Of a DNA stretch of 64,000 nt, positions 34,263 through 43,133 are shown piece after piece (the stretch's first letter is position 1; each line of letters begins with the position of its first letter). This DNA comes from Planctomycetota bacterium (GTDB lineage Bacteria > Planctomycetota > Planctomycetia > Pirellulales > Lacipirellulaceae). The stretch spans positions 62,001-126,000 of the forward strand of contig JAJDEF010000031.1 in the NCBI GenBank assembly GCA_029259945.1. The letters are read 5' to 3'. The notes beneath the pieces were generated by a model. The model searched no databases, was not told where the DNA came from, and saw only the letters and a program-made list of their open reading frames with translations. Both the position numbers and the translations under genes were made by a program.

Positions 34263-37255
34263 CACGGGAACAACCATCAGAATTGCTTGACGAGGTACGC
34301 AAGCTCCGAGAAACGGGCGAAGCCCTCATTGAGCGTGTTGAGGATGTGGCCGCGTCGATTCGCTATATGACCAACAATCTGCTGGATGAGGAGTATCATC
34401 CAGAAATGGCTGCTGGCATCCGTCAGTTGGCTCGGCAAGTTGGTGAGCTGGTTTCTTTGTCGCCGACGTTTTCATCGCACGAGGCGCTAACGCCCTTTGC
34501 CAAACAGGTCGATGAATTTTCTGAGCGGTGCTGTGATTCTGTTAATGGGCAAGTTGGCGCTGTCGACCATCCGGTGAAACAAGCCGGTGCGTCGCGGAGC
34601 GACGCCGAGAAAAACGCCTCAGAAGAAGAGGAGAGGCGTTTGGGGTTGCATGCGGGGGAGGTCACGGGCGATGTCGAGGCGGATGACTCAGCCGAAGCGA
34701 TCGGTGTGAGTGCCAATGGAGTGACGATGCCGACTGCCGCAGAGCCAAGCAATACCAGATCCGAACAGAATGGTGGCGCCTGTCAGCACTTCCTTTGGCC
34801 GGATGAGGGTCTTGAGCCACACGGCGATGAATTGGTCGTTGTCGAAAACAGCGATGGTGACGTAGCGATCTATACGGCCGATGGCGAGCACCTTGCGACC
34901 GAATCAGACCGAGCGAGTGCAGTTCGTTCGGCCGAGCTTCGACGGATCGGACAACGGCACGGCCCCGTTGACGCTAAGCGGCATGAAGAGTCGCAGACGG
35001 ACAGAACGTTACCAAACGGCAGTAAGGAAGCGGACAGCGCCGCGGAGAAACCGGCGGTGGCGGAGTCTCAGGAGTTCCAAGCCGAGGGTATGGACTCCTT
35101 CGCCTCACACCACCGGCCTTACACGCTCGACGATTTGCAATCATTCCAAGAGCGGCTTGAGAATCAGCAGATCACGGCGGACGAACTCAAAACCGAGTTC
35201 CGCAGACTCCTCGATTCCCGCAATGCGATAATCGAAACGCTTGTCCAAGGAAATAATGCCAAACAGCTCAAGGCCAAGGCCATCCGATGCGGAAGTTGCA
35301 ATGCCGGTCGTCAGACCAAAGCCGAAAACGCGGCAGCCATCTTCCATAGTATGACGGTGTGGCTGAATCTCCACCGATCGGTTCGATTTTCCCCGTTTGA
35401 TGGCGAAACCTACGAAGATGCCCTGGCAAAAATGGTCGACGAGATCACCGAGGACGACTTGCAAGACTTTTTCAGACAGAACAGCGACCGACAGGCGGCC
35501 CATGAAAAGGCACTCGAAAATCCTGAGAACCTAACCGAGTTCAGCACATTTGTCCGTGAGTTGGGTGAGGGGCAGCTTACCGATGAGCAACACTTGCGTC
35601 GTGATCGGCTCTACGCCGATATGTCACGTCAAACGCGAGTCGAACGGAAATCAAACAGCGTCGGGCAGTTTCAGTCGGACCAACTCGACGGACTCGAGTT
35701 TTCCGTCAAGGAGGGTTTTCACGACAAGCGGCAGTGCAAGTTGTGGATTGTGCAGCTTTCGACTCGCGTCGATCGGGCCACTTACGGGGAGCTCAATGCC
35801 AAAGCGCACCAACTTGGCGGCCGTTACAGCTCTTTCAAGAAGAATGACGCGGGGTTTCAGTTTTTTACCGAGGAAGCAGCAGAAAAATTTGTCGGGCTCA
35901 AGGAGGGGGACGCGGACCGGAGCGAAGAACTGGAGGATCGGCGCATCCGCAAGATCACTGGCGCTGGGCAGCGATTTTCTGCGATGGCGGATCGACTCAC
36001 CGAGCAAGCCGAAGCAACGCTTGCTGCCGATGACATCAAACTCAAAAACACACACCGTCGAGCCAAGCAAGCGGCGTCAGCCCGCGCCGGTGCTCGTGAG
36101 GCACTCGCAACCGCCAAGACGCTACGTTCACTGGCCTCTCAGCTCAAAGAAGGTGAGACGCCCTACCTAGATGGTATCCGTTATGCGACTCAGATCGAAA
36201 CACTGCGATCGATTCTCAGGCGAGCCCGCTGGGCGCATATCAAACATGTGATGGACTCTGAGTACTCCGAATTGTCGAACTATCAGCAAAACGTCAAACA
36301 AGACGAACTCGAAAACCGCTCATCGGATGCTTCTGACATTCGCTACGCAGAATATCCCAAGCCGTATCTCTACCGTGGGCACTTAGAGCGGGCGTTCGCA
36401 CAACTCGCGAGCACCAAAGGGGTAAAACAGATTACCGCCAAAATGCAGAAGCTGGTAGGACGCTGCCCGAAGGGACAGGAGCATGTCGAGTTCAACAGCG
36501 ACCATGACATCAAGCTACTTGAAGATTTTTTGGGACGGGCGAAGGCGTCGGGCTACAACTGCTACTGGTTCGAGCATTGCCTCGAAGACCACAAGCGGCT
36601 GCGAGCAGCCAATATCCACGATGGCCACGAGTTGCGAGCGGCACTTGCCGAACTGCTGCCCCATCTGACACCCGCCGAGGGCGATGATCCGGTGACCCAG
36701 GCGATTGACGAGCTACGCGGCAAAGAGCTTCCCGGTTTCTATCCGACGCCGCGACCGATCATCTTGCAGATGCTCGATCTGGCTGACATTCAAGGCGATG
36801 ATCGTGTGCTAGAGCCATCGGCCGGCATGGGGGATATTCTTGATGCAATCCGTCAGCGGCATCCCGATGTGGATCTCAAGGCGATTGAACGCAACCACAC
36901 GCTGGCCGACGTATTGGCCGCCAAAGGGTACTCAGAGCTGACAACGTTCGGTGATTTTCTGGAACATCAATGCCCCTGTGACAAGATCGTTATGAATCCA
37001 CCGTTTGATAGGCAGGGAGCTGACATCGATCACGTTCGCCACGCCTACGAACTACTATCAGTAGGTGGTCGCTTGGTAAGTGTGATGTGCAAAGGGCCAT
37101 TCTTCCGTAGTGATACCAAGAGCCGCGAGTTTCGTGAGTGGCTCAACGGGCTCGATCATGATGTCGAGGAGTTGCCGGAGGGTGCCTTTCAAGGCATCGA
37201 TGCGTTCCGGCAAACGGGCGTCCAAACCTGCTTGGTAACGATTGACAAGGCATGA
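34259..37255 (+). CDS. large protein with C-terminal N6-adenine methyltransferase domain
   Basis: A 998-aa protein. Residues 1-300 are acidic and low in recognisable domains; about 310-560 is helical; about 470-560 has FSVKEGFHDKRQCKLWIVQ and GGRYSSFKKNDAGFQFF. The C-terminal domain is a SAM methylase: YPTPRPIILQML, motif I LEPSAGMGDI (from about 851), AIERN and motif IV MNPPFDRQG (about 911), order gamma/alpha-like as in TaqI. Such large plasmid- and phage-borne methylases often protect incoming DNA. It is translationally coupled at both ends (ATGA overlaps with 33975 and 37252 genes). Confidence 0.75.
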   Translation: MTREQPSELLDEVRKLRETGEALIERVEDVAASIRYMTNNLLDEEYHPEMAAGIRQLARQVGELVSLSPTFSSHEALTPFAKQVDEFSERCCDSVNGQVGAVDHPVKQAGASRSDAEKNASEEEERRLGLHAGEVTGDVEADDSAEAIGVSANGVTMPTAAEPSNTRSEQNGGACQHFLWPDEGLEPHGDELVVVENSDGDVAIYTADGEHLATESDRASAVRSAELRRIGQRHGPVDAKRHEESQTDRTLPNGSKEADSAAEKPAVAESQEFQAEGMDSFASHHRPYTLDDLQSFQERLENQQITADELKTEFRRLLDSRNAIIETLVQGNNAKQLKAKAIRCGSCNAGRQTKAENAAAIFHSMTVWLNLHRSVRFSPFDGETYEDALAKMVDEITEDDLQDFFRQNSDRQAAHEKALENPENLTEFSTFVRELGEGQLTDEQHLRRDRLYADMSRQTRVERKSNSVGQFQSDQLDGLEFSVKEGFHDKRQCKLWIVQLSTRVDRATYGELNAKAHQLGGRYSSFKKNDAGFQFFTEEAAEKFVGLKEGDADRSEELEDRRIRKITGAGQRFSAMADRLTEQAEATLAADDIKLKNTHRRAKQAASARAGAREALATAKTLRSLASQLKEGETPYLDGIRYATQIETLRSILRRARWAHIKHVMDSEYSELSNYQQNVKQDELENRSSDASDIRYAEYPKPYLYRGHLERAFAQLASTKGVKQITAKMQKLVGRCPKGQEHVEFNSDHDIKLLEDFLGRAKASGYNCYWFEHCLEDHKRLRAANIHDGHELRAALAELLPHLTPAEGDDPVTQAIDELRGKELPGFYPTPRPIILQMLDLADIQGDDRVLEPSAGMGDILDAIRQRHPDVDLKAIERNHTLADVLAAKGYSELTTFGDFLEHQCPCDKIVMNPPFDRQGADIDHVRHAYELLSVGGRLVSVMCKGPFFRSDTKSREFREWLNGLDHDVEELPEGAFQGIDAFRQTGVQTCLVTIDKA

Positions 37256-37578
37256 GCGAACGAGCTTCAAGTTTGTCGGCTGCTTTGGCGCAAGAGTGGA
37301 AGGAATCACTCCTGAAGCAGGCTAAGATTGTCCGCGACTGGGAGGATGGACCGGAACGAGCCGAACAAGCAAAGGCTTTGATCAGGCAGGCCCTGGTGGA
37401 GTGGGCCACGGGAAAAATCAGCCAAGAAACCGAATCCATGCTCTACACCATTCTGGATTTCGCCATGCCTGAGCCCCATGCTATCGAGTCGGAGGACTGC
37501 GCGGTGGCCTACCAACAGCAGTTGGATCGGCAACATTGTCCTGAATGCGGCGACGGGCGATGTCCAACCGGTGATTGA
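37252..37578 (+). CDS. small hypothetical protein coupled to the methylase
   Basis: A 108-aa protein. The N-terminal half is helical and charged; the C-terminus ends CPECGDGRC, a possible zinc site. It overlaps the methylase stop by 4 bp. Unassigned. Confidence 0.5.
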   Translation: MSERASSLSAALAQEWKESLLKQAKIVRDWEDGPERAEQAKALIRQALVEWATGKISQETESMLYTILDFAMPEPHAIESEDCAVAYQQQLDRQHCPECGDGRCPTGD

Positions 37579-37656
37579 AACTTATGTTGACGGGGTGCTA
37601 CTGCTCAGTCGCAATTGGCACGATTGGCCTGGGCCGAGCCAGTACGTTGATCGTAC

Positions 37657-37798
37657 GTCTCCTGTAAAACGGGCGAACCAAAACAGCCGCCGACTGTAGC
37701 CGCCGGCGTTCGGCCGCAAGCCCGCGTTGCTTTACTTGCCCCCGAACTCATGCCGACGGCCCCTGGCGGGCCGTTTTTAGTTCTTCCCCCCGTTCCTC
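37657..37798 (+). repeat. long leader repeat, copy 2
   Basis: It matches 15249-15395 (see that entry). This copy contains a perfect hairpin ACGGCCC-ctggc-GGGCCGT followed by TTTTTAG, a terminator-like structure about 30 nt before the next start codon, then TTCTTCCCCCCGTTCCTC and ATG. Confidence 0.65.
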
Positions 37799-38002
37799 AT
37801 GAAAAACAGAGTCACCTACGAAATCCCATTCAAAGAAGCGTCCAAGGGCGTCATCGTCGTCAATGCATCCAAGGACGCCTCAACCGAGGAACTAATCTTT
37901 CTCGCCCAAGAGGCGTGGCGATCGGGAACCGTGACCCGCACTCGCACCAAAATCGACTTCGAGATCGGCGACGTTCGGCTTTCCATTCCCGGTGACCATT
38001 GA
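37799..38002 (+). CDS. small hypothetical protein
   Basis: A 67-aa protein (KNRVTYEIPFKEASKGVIVV start). It reads as alternating strands and a helix. Unassigned; its support comes from the conserved leader that ends exactly at its ATG, as for the 15396 gene. Confidence 0.5.
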   Translation: MKNRVTYEIPFKEASKGVIVVNASKDASTEELIFLAQEAWRSGTVTRTRTKIDFEIGDVRLSIPGDH

Positions 38003-38036
38003 TCGCCTATACATTTACTTCTTTCTTTACCCTTTT

Positions 38037-38738
38037 ATGGTTTCTCACGTCCAGCCACCGGCACCCTATCCGCACAAGCTGATTCGTCACCCTGAAACGC
38101 CAATCAATACAAGCCCGACACCGTGGCTGACTAGCGTTCATGCCACACAGCGACGAGGCCCTTATGGCAGTGCAAGCTACCGTGGCAACTGTTCGGGCTA
38201 CCTTATCAAAGACCTGATCCGCTATTTCGACGTACAGCGAGTCCTCGATCCGATGACGGGCAGTGGTACCTGCAACGACGTCTGCAGTGAACTTGGTATC
38301 GAGTGCGTCTCGTTCGATCTTCAGCAAGGAGACGATGCGTGTTCTGTTTCCAGCTACAAAGGACTTGGCAAATTCGACTTCGTTTGGCTTCATCCGCCCT
38401 ATTGGCGACAGATCGTCTACAATGATGACCCGCGTTGTCTCTCGAATGCGCCTAGCCTGGAAGCCTTTGTAGAGCGGCTAGGGGATTTACTCGATTGTTG
38501 CTCGTCGGTTCTCAATCCAGACGGCAAGATCGCTGTGCTGATGGGAAATTACACGCAGCGAGGTCGCTACCTGCCGCTAACCTATCTGACCATGCAAGAA
38601 GCGATCCGACGTGGCCTGTGGCCCGCCTGTACCGAGATTATCCGATTGCAGTACAGGAATAGTTCTTCCAGTAAAACCTATCTCAGCAGCTTCATCCCAG
38701 GCGTTCACGATACCTGCATGGTATTTGGTTCAGCGTAA
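38037..38738 (+). CDS. DNA methyltransferase (DPMTGSGT / HPPYW type)
   Basis: A 233-aa protein from ATG 38037. Motif I is LDPMTGSGTCNDVC (70-83) and motif IV is FVWLHPPYW (115-123), with FDLQQGDD between them. It is a short N4/N6 methylase domain as found in phages and plasmids. The third methylase gene within 6 kb, none with a recognisable restriction partner. Leader TTCTTTCTTTACCCTTTT lacks a Shine-Dalgarno. Confidence 0.78.
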   Translation: MVSHVQPPAPYPHKLIRHPETPINTSPTPWLTSVHATQRRGPYGSASYRGNCSGYLIKDLIRYFDVQRVLDPMTGSGTCNDVCSELGIECVSFDLQQGDDACSVSSYKGLGKFDFVWLHPPYWRQIVYNDDPRCLSNAPSLEAFVERLGDLLDCCSSVLNPDGKIAVLMGNYTQRGRYLPLTYLTMQEAIRRGLWPACTEIIRLQYRNSSSSKTYLSSFIPGVHDTCMVFGSA

Positions 38739-38835
38739 AATCAAATAGAATGCAAACAGCAATCGGCCATTCGACTGATGATTACTAACGAAAGCACGGC
38801 CGCATTATTTCGGTGGCTCGCCAGATTCGCGGACA

Positions 38836-38872
38836 AAAAATAAATCGCAGTAAGGGGTGCCGATTTATTTTT
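38836..38872 (+). promoter_or_regulatory. 12-bp inverted repeat in the leader of the 38885 gene
   Basis: AAAAATAAATCG (38836-38847) and CGATTTATTTTT (38861-38872) are perfectly complementary with a 13-nt loop. The 3' arm merges into the T/C-rich leader TTTTTCCCCCGCTTCAC before ATG 38885, so folding could expose or hide that leader or act as a terminator. Confidence 0.55.
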
Positions 38873-38884
38873 CCCCCGCTTCAC

Positions 38885-39208
38885 ATGACTCGCATCCCCA
38901 ATAAATCCGACACTTGCGTCTATTGCAAGGCATTAGGAACAGAAGAAAACCCTTTATGCAATGGGCCAGTCTATGGTGATCCATTCAGTGATGAACCAGA
39001 CGAAGAAAACTATTGCTACTGTGAGCAGTGCAGCAACCGTGGTGGCCTTAGCACGAAGGACGCACATCGGTTCTTTTCGTATTGCGTGGTGTGTCAACGT
39101 GAGTTCTGGGACTGCTCAGACAAGTATGTTCTGGAAGAGAACGATCTTAGAAATCCTTGTGATGAGACTGCTTGCCTACGCTGCATCAGAGATCATAAAG
39201 GAAGATAG
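38885..39208 (+). CDS. cysteine-rich zinc-binding protein
   Basis: A 107-aa protein from ATG 38885. It has four CxxC-type pairs (CVYCKAL, CYCEQC, CVVCQREFWDC, CLRCIRDH), enough for two zinc sites. Treble-clef or double zinc ribbon is likely. Function unknown; could bind nucleic acid. Confidence 0.55.
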   Translation: MTRIPNKSDTCVYCKALGTEENPLCNGPVYGDPFSDEPDEENYCYCEQCSNRGGLSTKDAHRFFSYCVVCQREFWDCSDKYVLEENDLRNPCDETACLRCIRDHKGR

Positions 39209-39420
39209 CTAAGCAGAGTTGCTGGACAGCCTTGCCGGTTGTTCTGCCACTGGCTGAACTGGACCGCACCGAGGTTCCGCCCATGTTTGGCGATGGTTCG
39301 GCAACTCCGCTTCCTTCTTCTTGATCAGTTCTTTTCTCTTGATCGAAGCAGCGACTCAATTATCTTGCGCACGCTACTATCTTGTACTATCCTGGTCATG
39401 CTGATTCCTTTGCCGCTCCA

Positions 39421-39843
39421 GTGACCTCTTCCTGCCAGCAACATTGCAATAGCGCACAGCACCCCTGGTGGATCGATGATGATGCCTGCTTGGAGTATCT
39501 ATTTAGGGAGCGTTTCAAAAAAGCGGCCTGTGCCCACTGCGGTCGACGCGGACGGTACTATCGCCACCGAGCCAAGCAATGCTATACGTGTGCCTGTGGC
39601 AGCAGCCACCTCTACCCGAGGCAGGGGACCGTTTTTGCCCGCTCGCCGCTGCCTCTCTCGAAGTGGTTCTATTCCATTTGGCGGATGAGCCAGTCCGAAG
39701 AGAAGTTGACGGCCGCAGCACTTTCGCGGTCGATCGGCGTTTCCTACCCGACCGCCTGGAAAATGGTCACAAACCTCCGGGCAAGGCAGCCCAAACAGGG
39801 TGAAACCACGTTTGATCGACTCCTCCGGAACTGCTTGCAATAA
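39421..39843 (+). CDS. lone IS1595-type transposase zinc-ribbon/HTH domain protein
   Basis: About 140 aa from GTG 39421 (a TTG at 39382 is possible). It has WWIDDDACLEYLFRERF, a zinc ribbon CAHCGR and CYTCACG, FARSPLPLSKWFYSIWRMS, and an HTH SRSIGVSYPTAWKMVTNLR. This is the N-terminal part of IS1595/ISXO2-family transposases. The DDE catalytic domain that should follow is absent: the frame ends at LLRNCLQ. It is either a truncated IS remnant or a domesticated DNA-binding protein. No terminal inverted repeats were found. Confidence 0.7.
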   Translation: MTSSCQQHCNSAQHPWWIDDDACLEYLFRERFKKAACAHCGRRGRYYRHRAKQCYTCACGSSHLYPRQGTVFARSPLPLSKWFYSIWRMSQSEEKLTAAALSRSIGVSYPTAWKMVTNLRARQPKQGETTFDRLLRNCLQ

Positions 39844-39888
39844 GTGGAGTTCGCCCGGTCTGGCCTTTTTTTGTCGGGCGTTGCCGAC

Positions 39889-39917
39889 TTCTTGTCCGTT
39901 GCCACGTCGGTTATAAT
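39889..39917 (+). promoter_or_regulatory. candidate sigma-70 promoter of the PEP-CTERM gene
   Basis: TTCTTG, a 17-bp spacer and TATAAT (39912-39917). It would give a leader of about 290 nt before ATG 40218. Confidence 0.55.
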
Positions 39918-40217
39918 GGACAGCGACAATTTGAACTGACGTGCGAACGTCCGGTTAGCTTCACAACAAATCGCCAGCCGCTGCAGTAGTCTGTAGCGGA
40001 GTTTTAAGCAGAAGCAAGCCTGGAACGCCGCGCTCCCCGTATGGGAGCGTCGGCCCAGGTGCTGCTCTGCTTGCCCTCTGGCGAGGGTGTTGTGAGCGGT
40101 CTTGGTGTCTGGCGCTCCCTCTTTTCGTTCGGGGATTCTCCTCGAAGAGTGAGGCCGCAGGCACTTCGCCGTTACCGACGTTTGCGATCATTCTCTTGCC
40201 CTCTAAGGAGGATCGCG
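39918..40217 (+). other. long structured 5' leader of the PEP-CTERM gene
   Basis: No gene on this strand is supported. It holds GCTCCC-cgtat-GGGAGC (40036-40052 region) and further G/C-rich complementary blocks, ending in a strong AAGGAGG 6 nt before the ATG. It is not an RNA class I recognise. Confidence 0.45.
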
Positions 40218-41099
40218 ATGAAGTCCCTATGCCAGATTTGCTTGACATGGTTGCGTAACCGTGGTTACCTGTTATCACTTCTTCCCAACCTTTCTATGGG
40301 ACTCGATAGTCAGCATTACATCCCTACTTCAACATCTGAGCGAACAGGTTCAGAGTACTCGGTTGAAGCGGTTCGCAGTGGTTTGCTAGAGCGGCTACGC
40401 AGTAGCGTACGGGCCAAGATGCTGGCAGCCGGTTTGGCGATCGGTGGTGCCGGTGCCATCAGTAGTGCGCCCGAGAAGGCTGACGCGGCCACGATGCGAA
40501 CCGCCGAGATTTTGCCCGGTTCTCAGGTCAACGAGTTTGGCGATGACGAGTTTGGATTTGCGTGGAGCGGCGGCCAATTTCGATTTACCAACGTCGAGGA
40601 CGACAGCAACCGCGATGTGTACTGGATCGGCGTGCGTTCGATGGACGATACCGAAGCTGACGCCGCCTTGTCCATTCCCGGCCACACACCGGCACCAGAC
40701 CGAATCATTGGGCCCAATGAAATTCCAGGTGATGGCATCATGTCCCCCGACTTAATCCTTGATGGACAACTGCAAGTGCGAGAAGATTTCTTTGTAGCTG
40801 TTGGAGTTGATGAAAACGGGAATACTGCCCTTGGAGTAGACAAATTCTTGGAAAGCAGTGAGTTCTTTATCGGCCTCAGCCCAATCGAAGGTGATCCGGA
40901 AAATATCGACGAAGCCATGGCCATGACAAACGGCGTCGTCTACCAGGGTACCGCCCCCGGGCACCTTGATCCGGCCACAGCCTACGTTATTCGCCCCGCT
41001 GTTCAAACCCCCGAACCATCAACAGCCGTGCTCGGTGGCTTGGCTGCCGGTGGCGCAGCCGCGGCGGGCTTACGTCGCAAGCGAAAGAACAAGCAGTAG
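40218..41099 (+). CDS. PEP-CTERM sorting-domain surface protein
   Basis: A 293-aa protein from ATG 40218 with a very good Shine-Dalgarno (AAGGAGG). The N-terminal 80 residues are unusual for an export signal; a hydrophobic stretch MLAAGLAIGGAGAISSAPEKADA near residue 70 looks like the real signal peptide. The C-terminus is a PEP-CTERM tail: PEPSTAVLGGLAAGG..., a hydrophobic helix and a basic cluster RRKRKNKQ. Family knowledge: exosortase removes and transfers such proteins to the outer surface. Middle region is acidic and strand-rich. No exosortase gene in the window. Confidence 0.75.
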   Translation: MKSLCQICLTWLRNRGYLLSLLPNLSMGLDSQHYIPTSTSERTGSEYSVEAVRSGLLERLRSSVRAKMLAAGLAIGGAGAISSAPEKADAATMRTAEILPGSQVNEFGDDEFGFAWSGGQFRFTNVEDDSNRDVYWIGVRSMDDTEADAALSIPGHTPAPDRIIGPNEIPGDGIMSPDLILDGQLQVREDFFVAVGVDENGNTALGVDKFLESSEFFIGLSPIEGDPENIDEAMAMTNGVVYQGTAPGHLDPATAYVIRPAVQTPEPSTAVLGGLAAGGAAAAGLRRKRKNKQ

Positions 41100-41141
41100 G
41101 CGATTTCATTGCCATGATTGATCTGTGGTACCATCACGGCA

Positions 41142-41615
41142 ATGAAGCAACAATCCTGGCGACCCGCATTCACCCTGGCTGAGAAGTTAGTGGTCATTGG
41201 CATCATCGGCGTTTTGGCTTCTCTGGTTATGGAAGCTCTCCAACCGCAGAAGAATATCAATAGTGCTCATGATGCTACTCGTAAGCATGATCTGCGAGTA
41301 TTGATCGACGCCCTGTACCAGTACCAAATTGATCAGGGCACTTGGCCTGTCGTTGATACGCTAGAAACTTTAGATACGAATGTACGTGATGTGTGCTCAT
41401 TGACTGAACCACCTTATTTTTTCTGTACTATGGAAGTACCTCAACGCCTTGCCCTTAGTCCACTCATCCCCGACTATCTAGCCGAACTGCCACACGATCC
41501 GGAAAACCAAGAGCAGTATGAAACCGGCTATCGTCTCTGGCTGGACGCAGACGGGCGAGTTCATGCCGATGCGCCCTTGAGTGTCGACGCGAACAACCTG
41601 GAAATTTCCCGGTAG
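41142..41615 (+). CDS. type II secretion/type IV pilus-like pseudopilin
   Basis: A 157-aa protein from ATG 41142. It has a prepilin N-terminus: AFTLAEKLVVIGIIGVLASLV (Glu5 present, start of the FTLxE helix), with Ala instead of the usual Gly at the cleavage site -1. A short soluble domain with two close Cys and a PDYLAELPHDPEN segment (GspG-like) follows. It could be part of an envelope filament. It lies 43 bp after the PEP-CTERM gene and may share its transcript. Confidence 0.7.
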   Translation: MKQQSWRPAFTLAEKLVVIGIIGVLASLVMEALQPQKNINSAHDATRKHDLRVLIDALYQYQIDQGTWPVVDTLETLDTNVRDVCSLTEPPYFFCTMEVPQRLALSPLIPDYLAELPHDPENQEQYETGYRLWLDADGRVHADAPLSVDANNLEISR

Positions 41616-41619
41616 CACC

Positions 41620-42225
41620 CTATCGGCATCGTGAAGTCTCAGCATCAAATTGAAGCCCCTCAGCACAGCGACAAATGAGATACCGCTGTTCTTCTGAATT
41701 GAGCGCCTCATTCGCAACCAGAACCAAGAGGGCATCGTCTCGATTGGTTGTAACGTCAGCAATCGCCCCTGACCCGAAACGAGTGTGGCAGTGTTCCGTC
41801 GTGGTGGTACAACGGCCATATTGATCCAGCGGTATGAAGCACACGCAGCCGTTGGAACCATCAATGTATGCTTCTGGACCTTTGTTCTTCCGACATTCCT
41901 GAAGAAGAGTGTCTTTGTCGTGCCGAATCAAGGTGATACCCCAGCCAAACGGGGACCGAAGACAGGTGTCAACCGTATCGCTCTTGATTCGGTTGGAGCA
42001 GGCTATTTCCCATTTGGGATCAAGACAAGTGTGGGTTTCAATGCCGTTTTGCCGTGTGATGTTAGGATAATGATGACAATGGACAAAGCGATTGGTCCCA
42101 AAGATGGCGAGCAGTACCCACGGAGCCATCATGAAGATCAGTACCGGTGCTAACCGGCGAACCTGGGCATCAGGCCGCAGCCAGCGCAGGAATCGAGCCC
42201 GGAAAGGAGAACGCTTAGTGGCCAT
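41620..42225 (-). CDS. membrane-anchored Cys-rich hypothetical protein
   Basis: A 201-aa protein. A basic N-terminus precedes one membrane helix (APVLIFMMAPWVLLAIFG), then an extracytoplasmic domain with about 12 Cys and His pairs (HCHHYP, CVCFIP, CRCAEG). Unassigned. It overlaps the stop of the upstream gene (TGATG), so is coupled with it. Confidence 0.55.
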   Translation of the reverse strand: MATKRSPFRARFLRWLRPDAQVRRLAPVLIFMMAPWVLLAIFGTNRFVHCHHYPNITRQNGIETHTCLDPKWEIACSNRIKSDTVDTCLRSPFGWGITLIRHDKDTLLQECRKNKGPEAYIDGSNGCVCFIPLDQYGRCTTTTEHCHTRFGSGAIADVTTNRDDALLVLVANEALNSEEQRYLICRCAEGLQFDAETSRCR

Positions 42226-43133
42226 CAGTGACAGAAGTTTATCACCGGGGAATCAATCTCGCAAAGCGGCTCCCGCATTGCTTCGATTATCTCCAACACA
42301 TGCCGCAGCTGCTGGCAACCTTCCGGACGGCTGGTCGAGCAGCTTTGTTTGGCTTCACGCACCAGTTGCAGCGCCTGGCGGTGGCCGCTCCGCACGGCTT
42401 TGGGCACCCGCTCGCCGGCTAGTTCCAGTTCACGAATCACCGTGCCGACGCGGGCCACCAAATCGTCAACGCGAAGAACCAGGTTTTCGATGCGGGAGCC
42501 GTCTGCCGGAGTGGTGCGTTGCTTCTGAGTGAGCATTGCCTGAATCTCCGTAAGCAGTGGCGCCAGTTGGTTGCGGACTGCTCGAATGTCAGCCTTCCCC
42601 ACGCTTGGTTGGTCATATTCGGCGGTGAGAGAGGCGACCAGAGTCTGAGCGTCGTCAAGCTGGCCCGCTTCTTCGTCGGTGAAACGGTAGGTATCGCCGG
42701 TGCGCAGGTTACCGAGGCGCGTCGCTGCCCCATCCAATAGGTTACGCAATTCCGTCTGACGGGCAGAGATCCTCTCACCAACGAACTGCTGCTCCAGATG
42801 CTGGTCAATCCGTTTTTCTTCGGACGGTGTCAGGGTACGCTTCCTCTGCTCCGCTTCCCGGCGAAAAGCCTCAGTACGCTCTCGTTTCTCGCGAGCTTCT
42901 TGAGTGGCCGCTTTGTCGATGCCGCACGATTCGTGACGCCCCTTCTTCCAGGTACTCTTGAAGTCATCGAAAAACTGACACTGTTTGTAGACCACATCCG
43001 ATTCGTCTACGAGCTGCGCCGATAGCGACCGCGTGTATTGCAAAGCCCCGATCAAAACCAGGAGCAGAACAACGACCACCGCCAGAATGGCGATGCGTCG
43101 TGAGCCGCGAGTCGGCTGGGTAGAAGAGGTCAT
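42225..43133 (-). CDS. membrane-anchored coiled-coil protein
   Basis: A 302-aa protein from ATG 43133. One N-terminal membrane helix (IAILAVVVVLLLVLIGAL) is followed by a long charged helical domain (AREKRERTEAFRREAEQRKR, LRNLLDGAATRLGNLR) with a few Cys near both ends. Unassigned. It is the upstream member of a two-gene coupled unit. Confidence 0.6.
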   Translation of the reverse strand: MTSSTQPTRGSRRIAILAVVVVLLLVLIGALQYTRSLSAQLVDESDVVYKQCQFFDDFKSTWKKGRHESCGIDKAATQEAREKRERTEAFRREAEQRKRTLTPSEEKRIDQHLEQQFVGERISARQTELRNLLDGAATRLGNLRTGDTYRFTDEEAGQLDDAQTLVASLTAEYDQPSVGKADIRAVRNQLAPLLTEIQAMLTQKQRTTPADGSRIENLVLRVDDLVARVGTVIRELELAGERVPKAVRSGHRQALQLVREAKQSCSTSRPEGCQQLRHVLEIIEAMREPLCEIDSPVINFCH

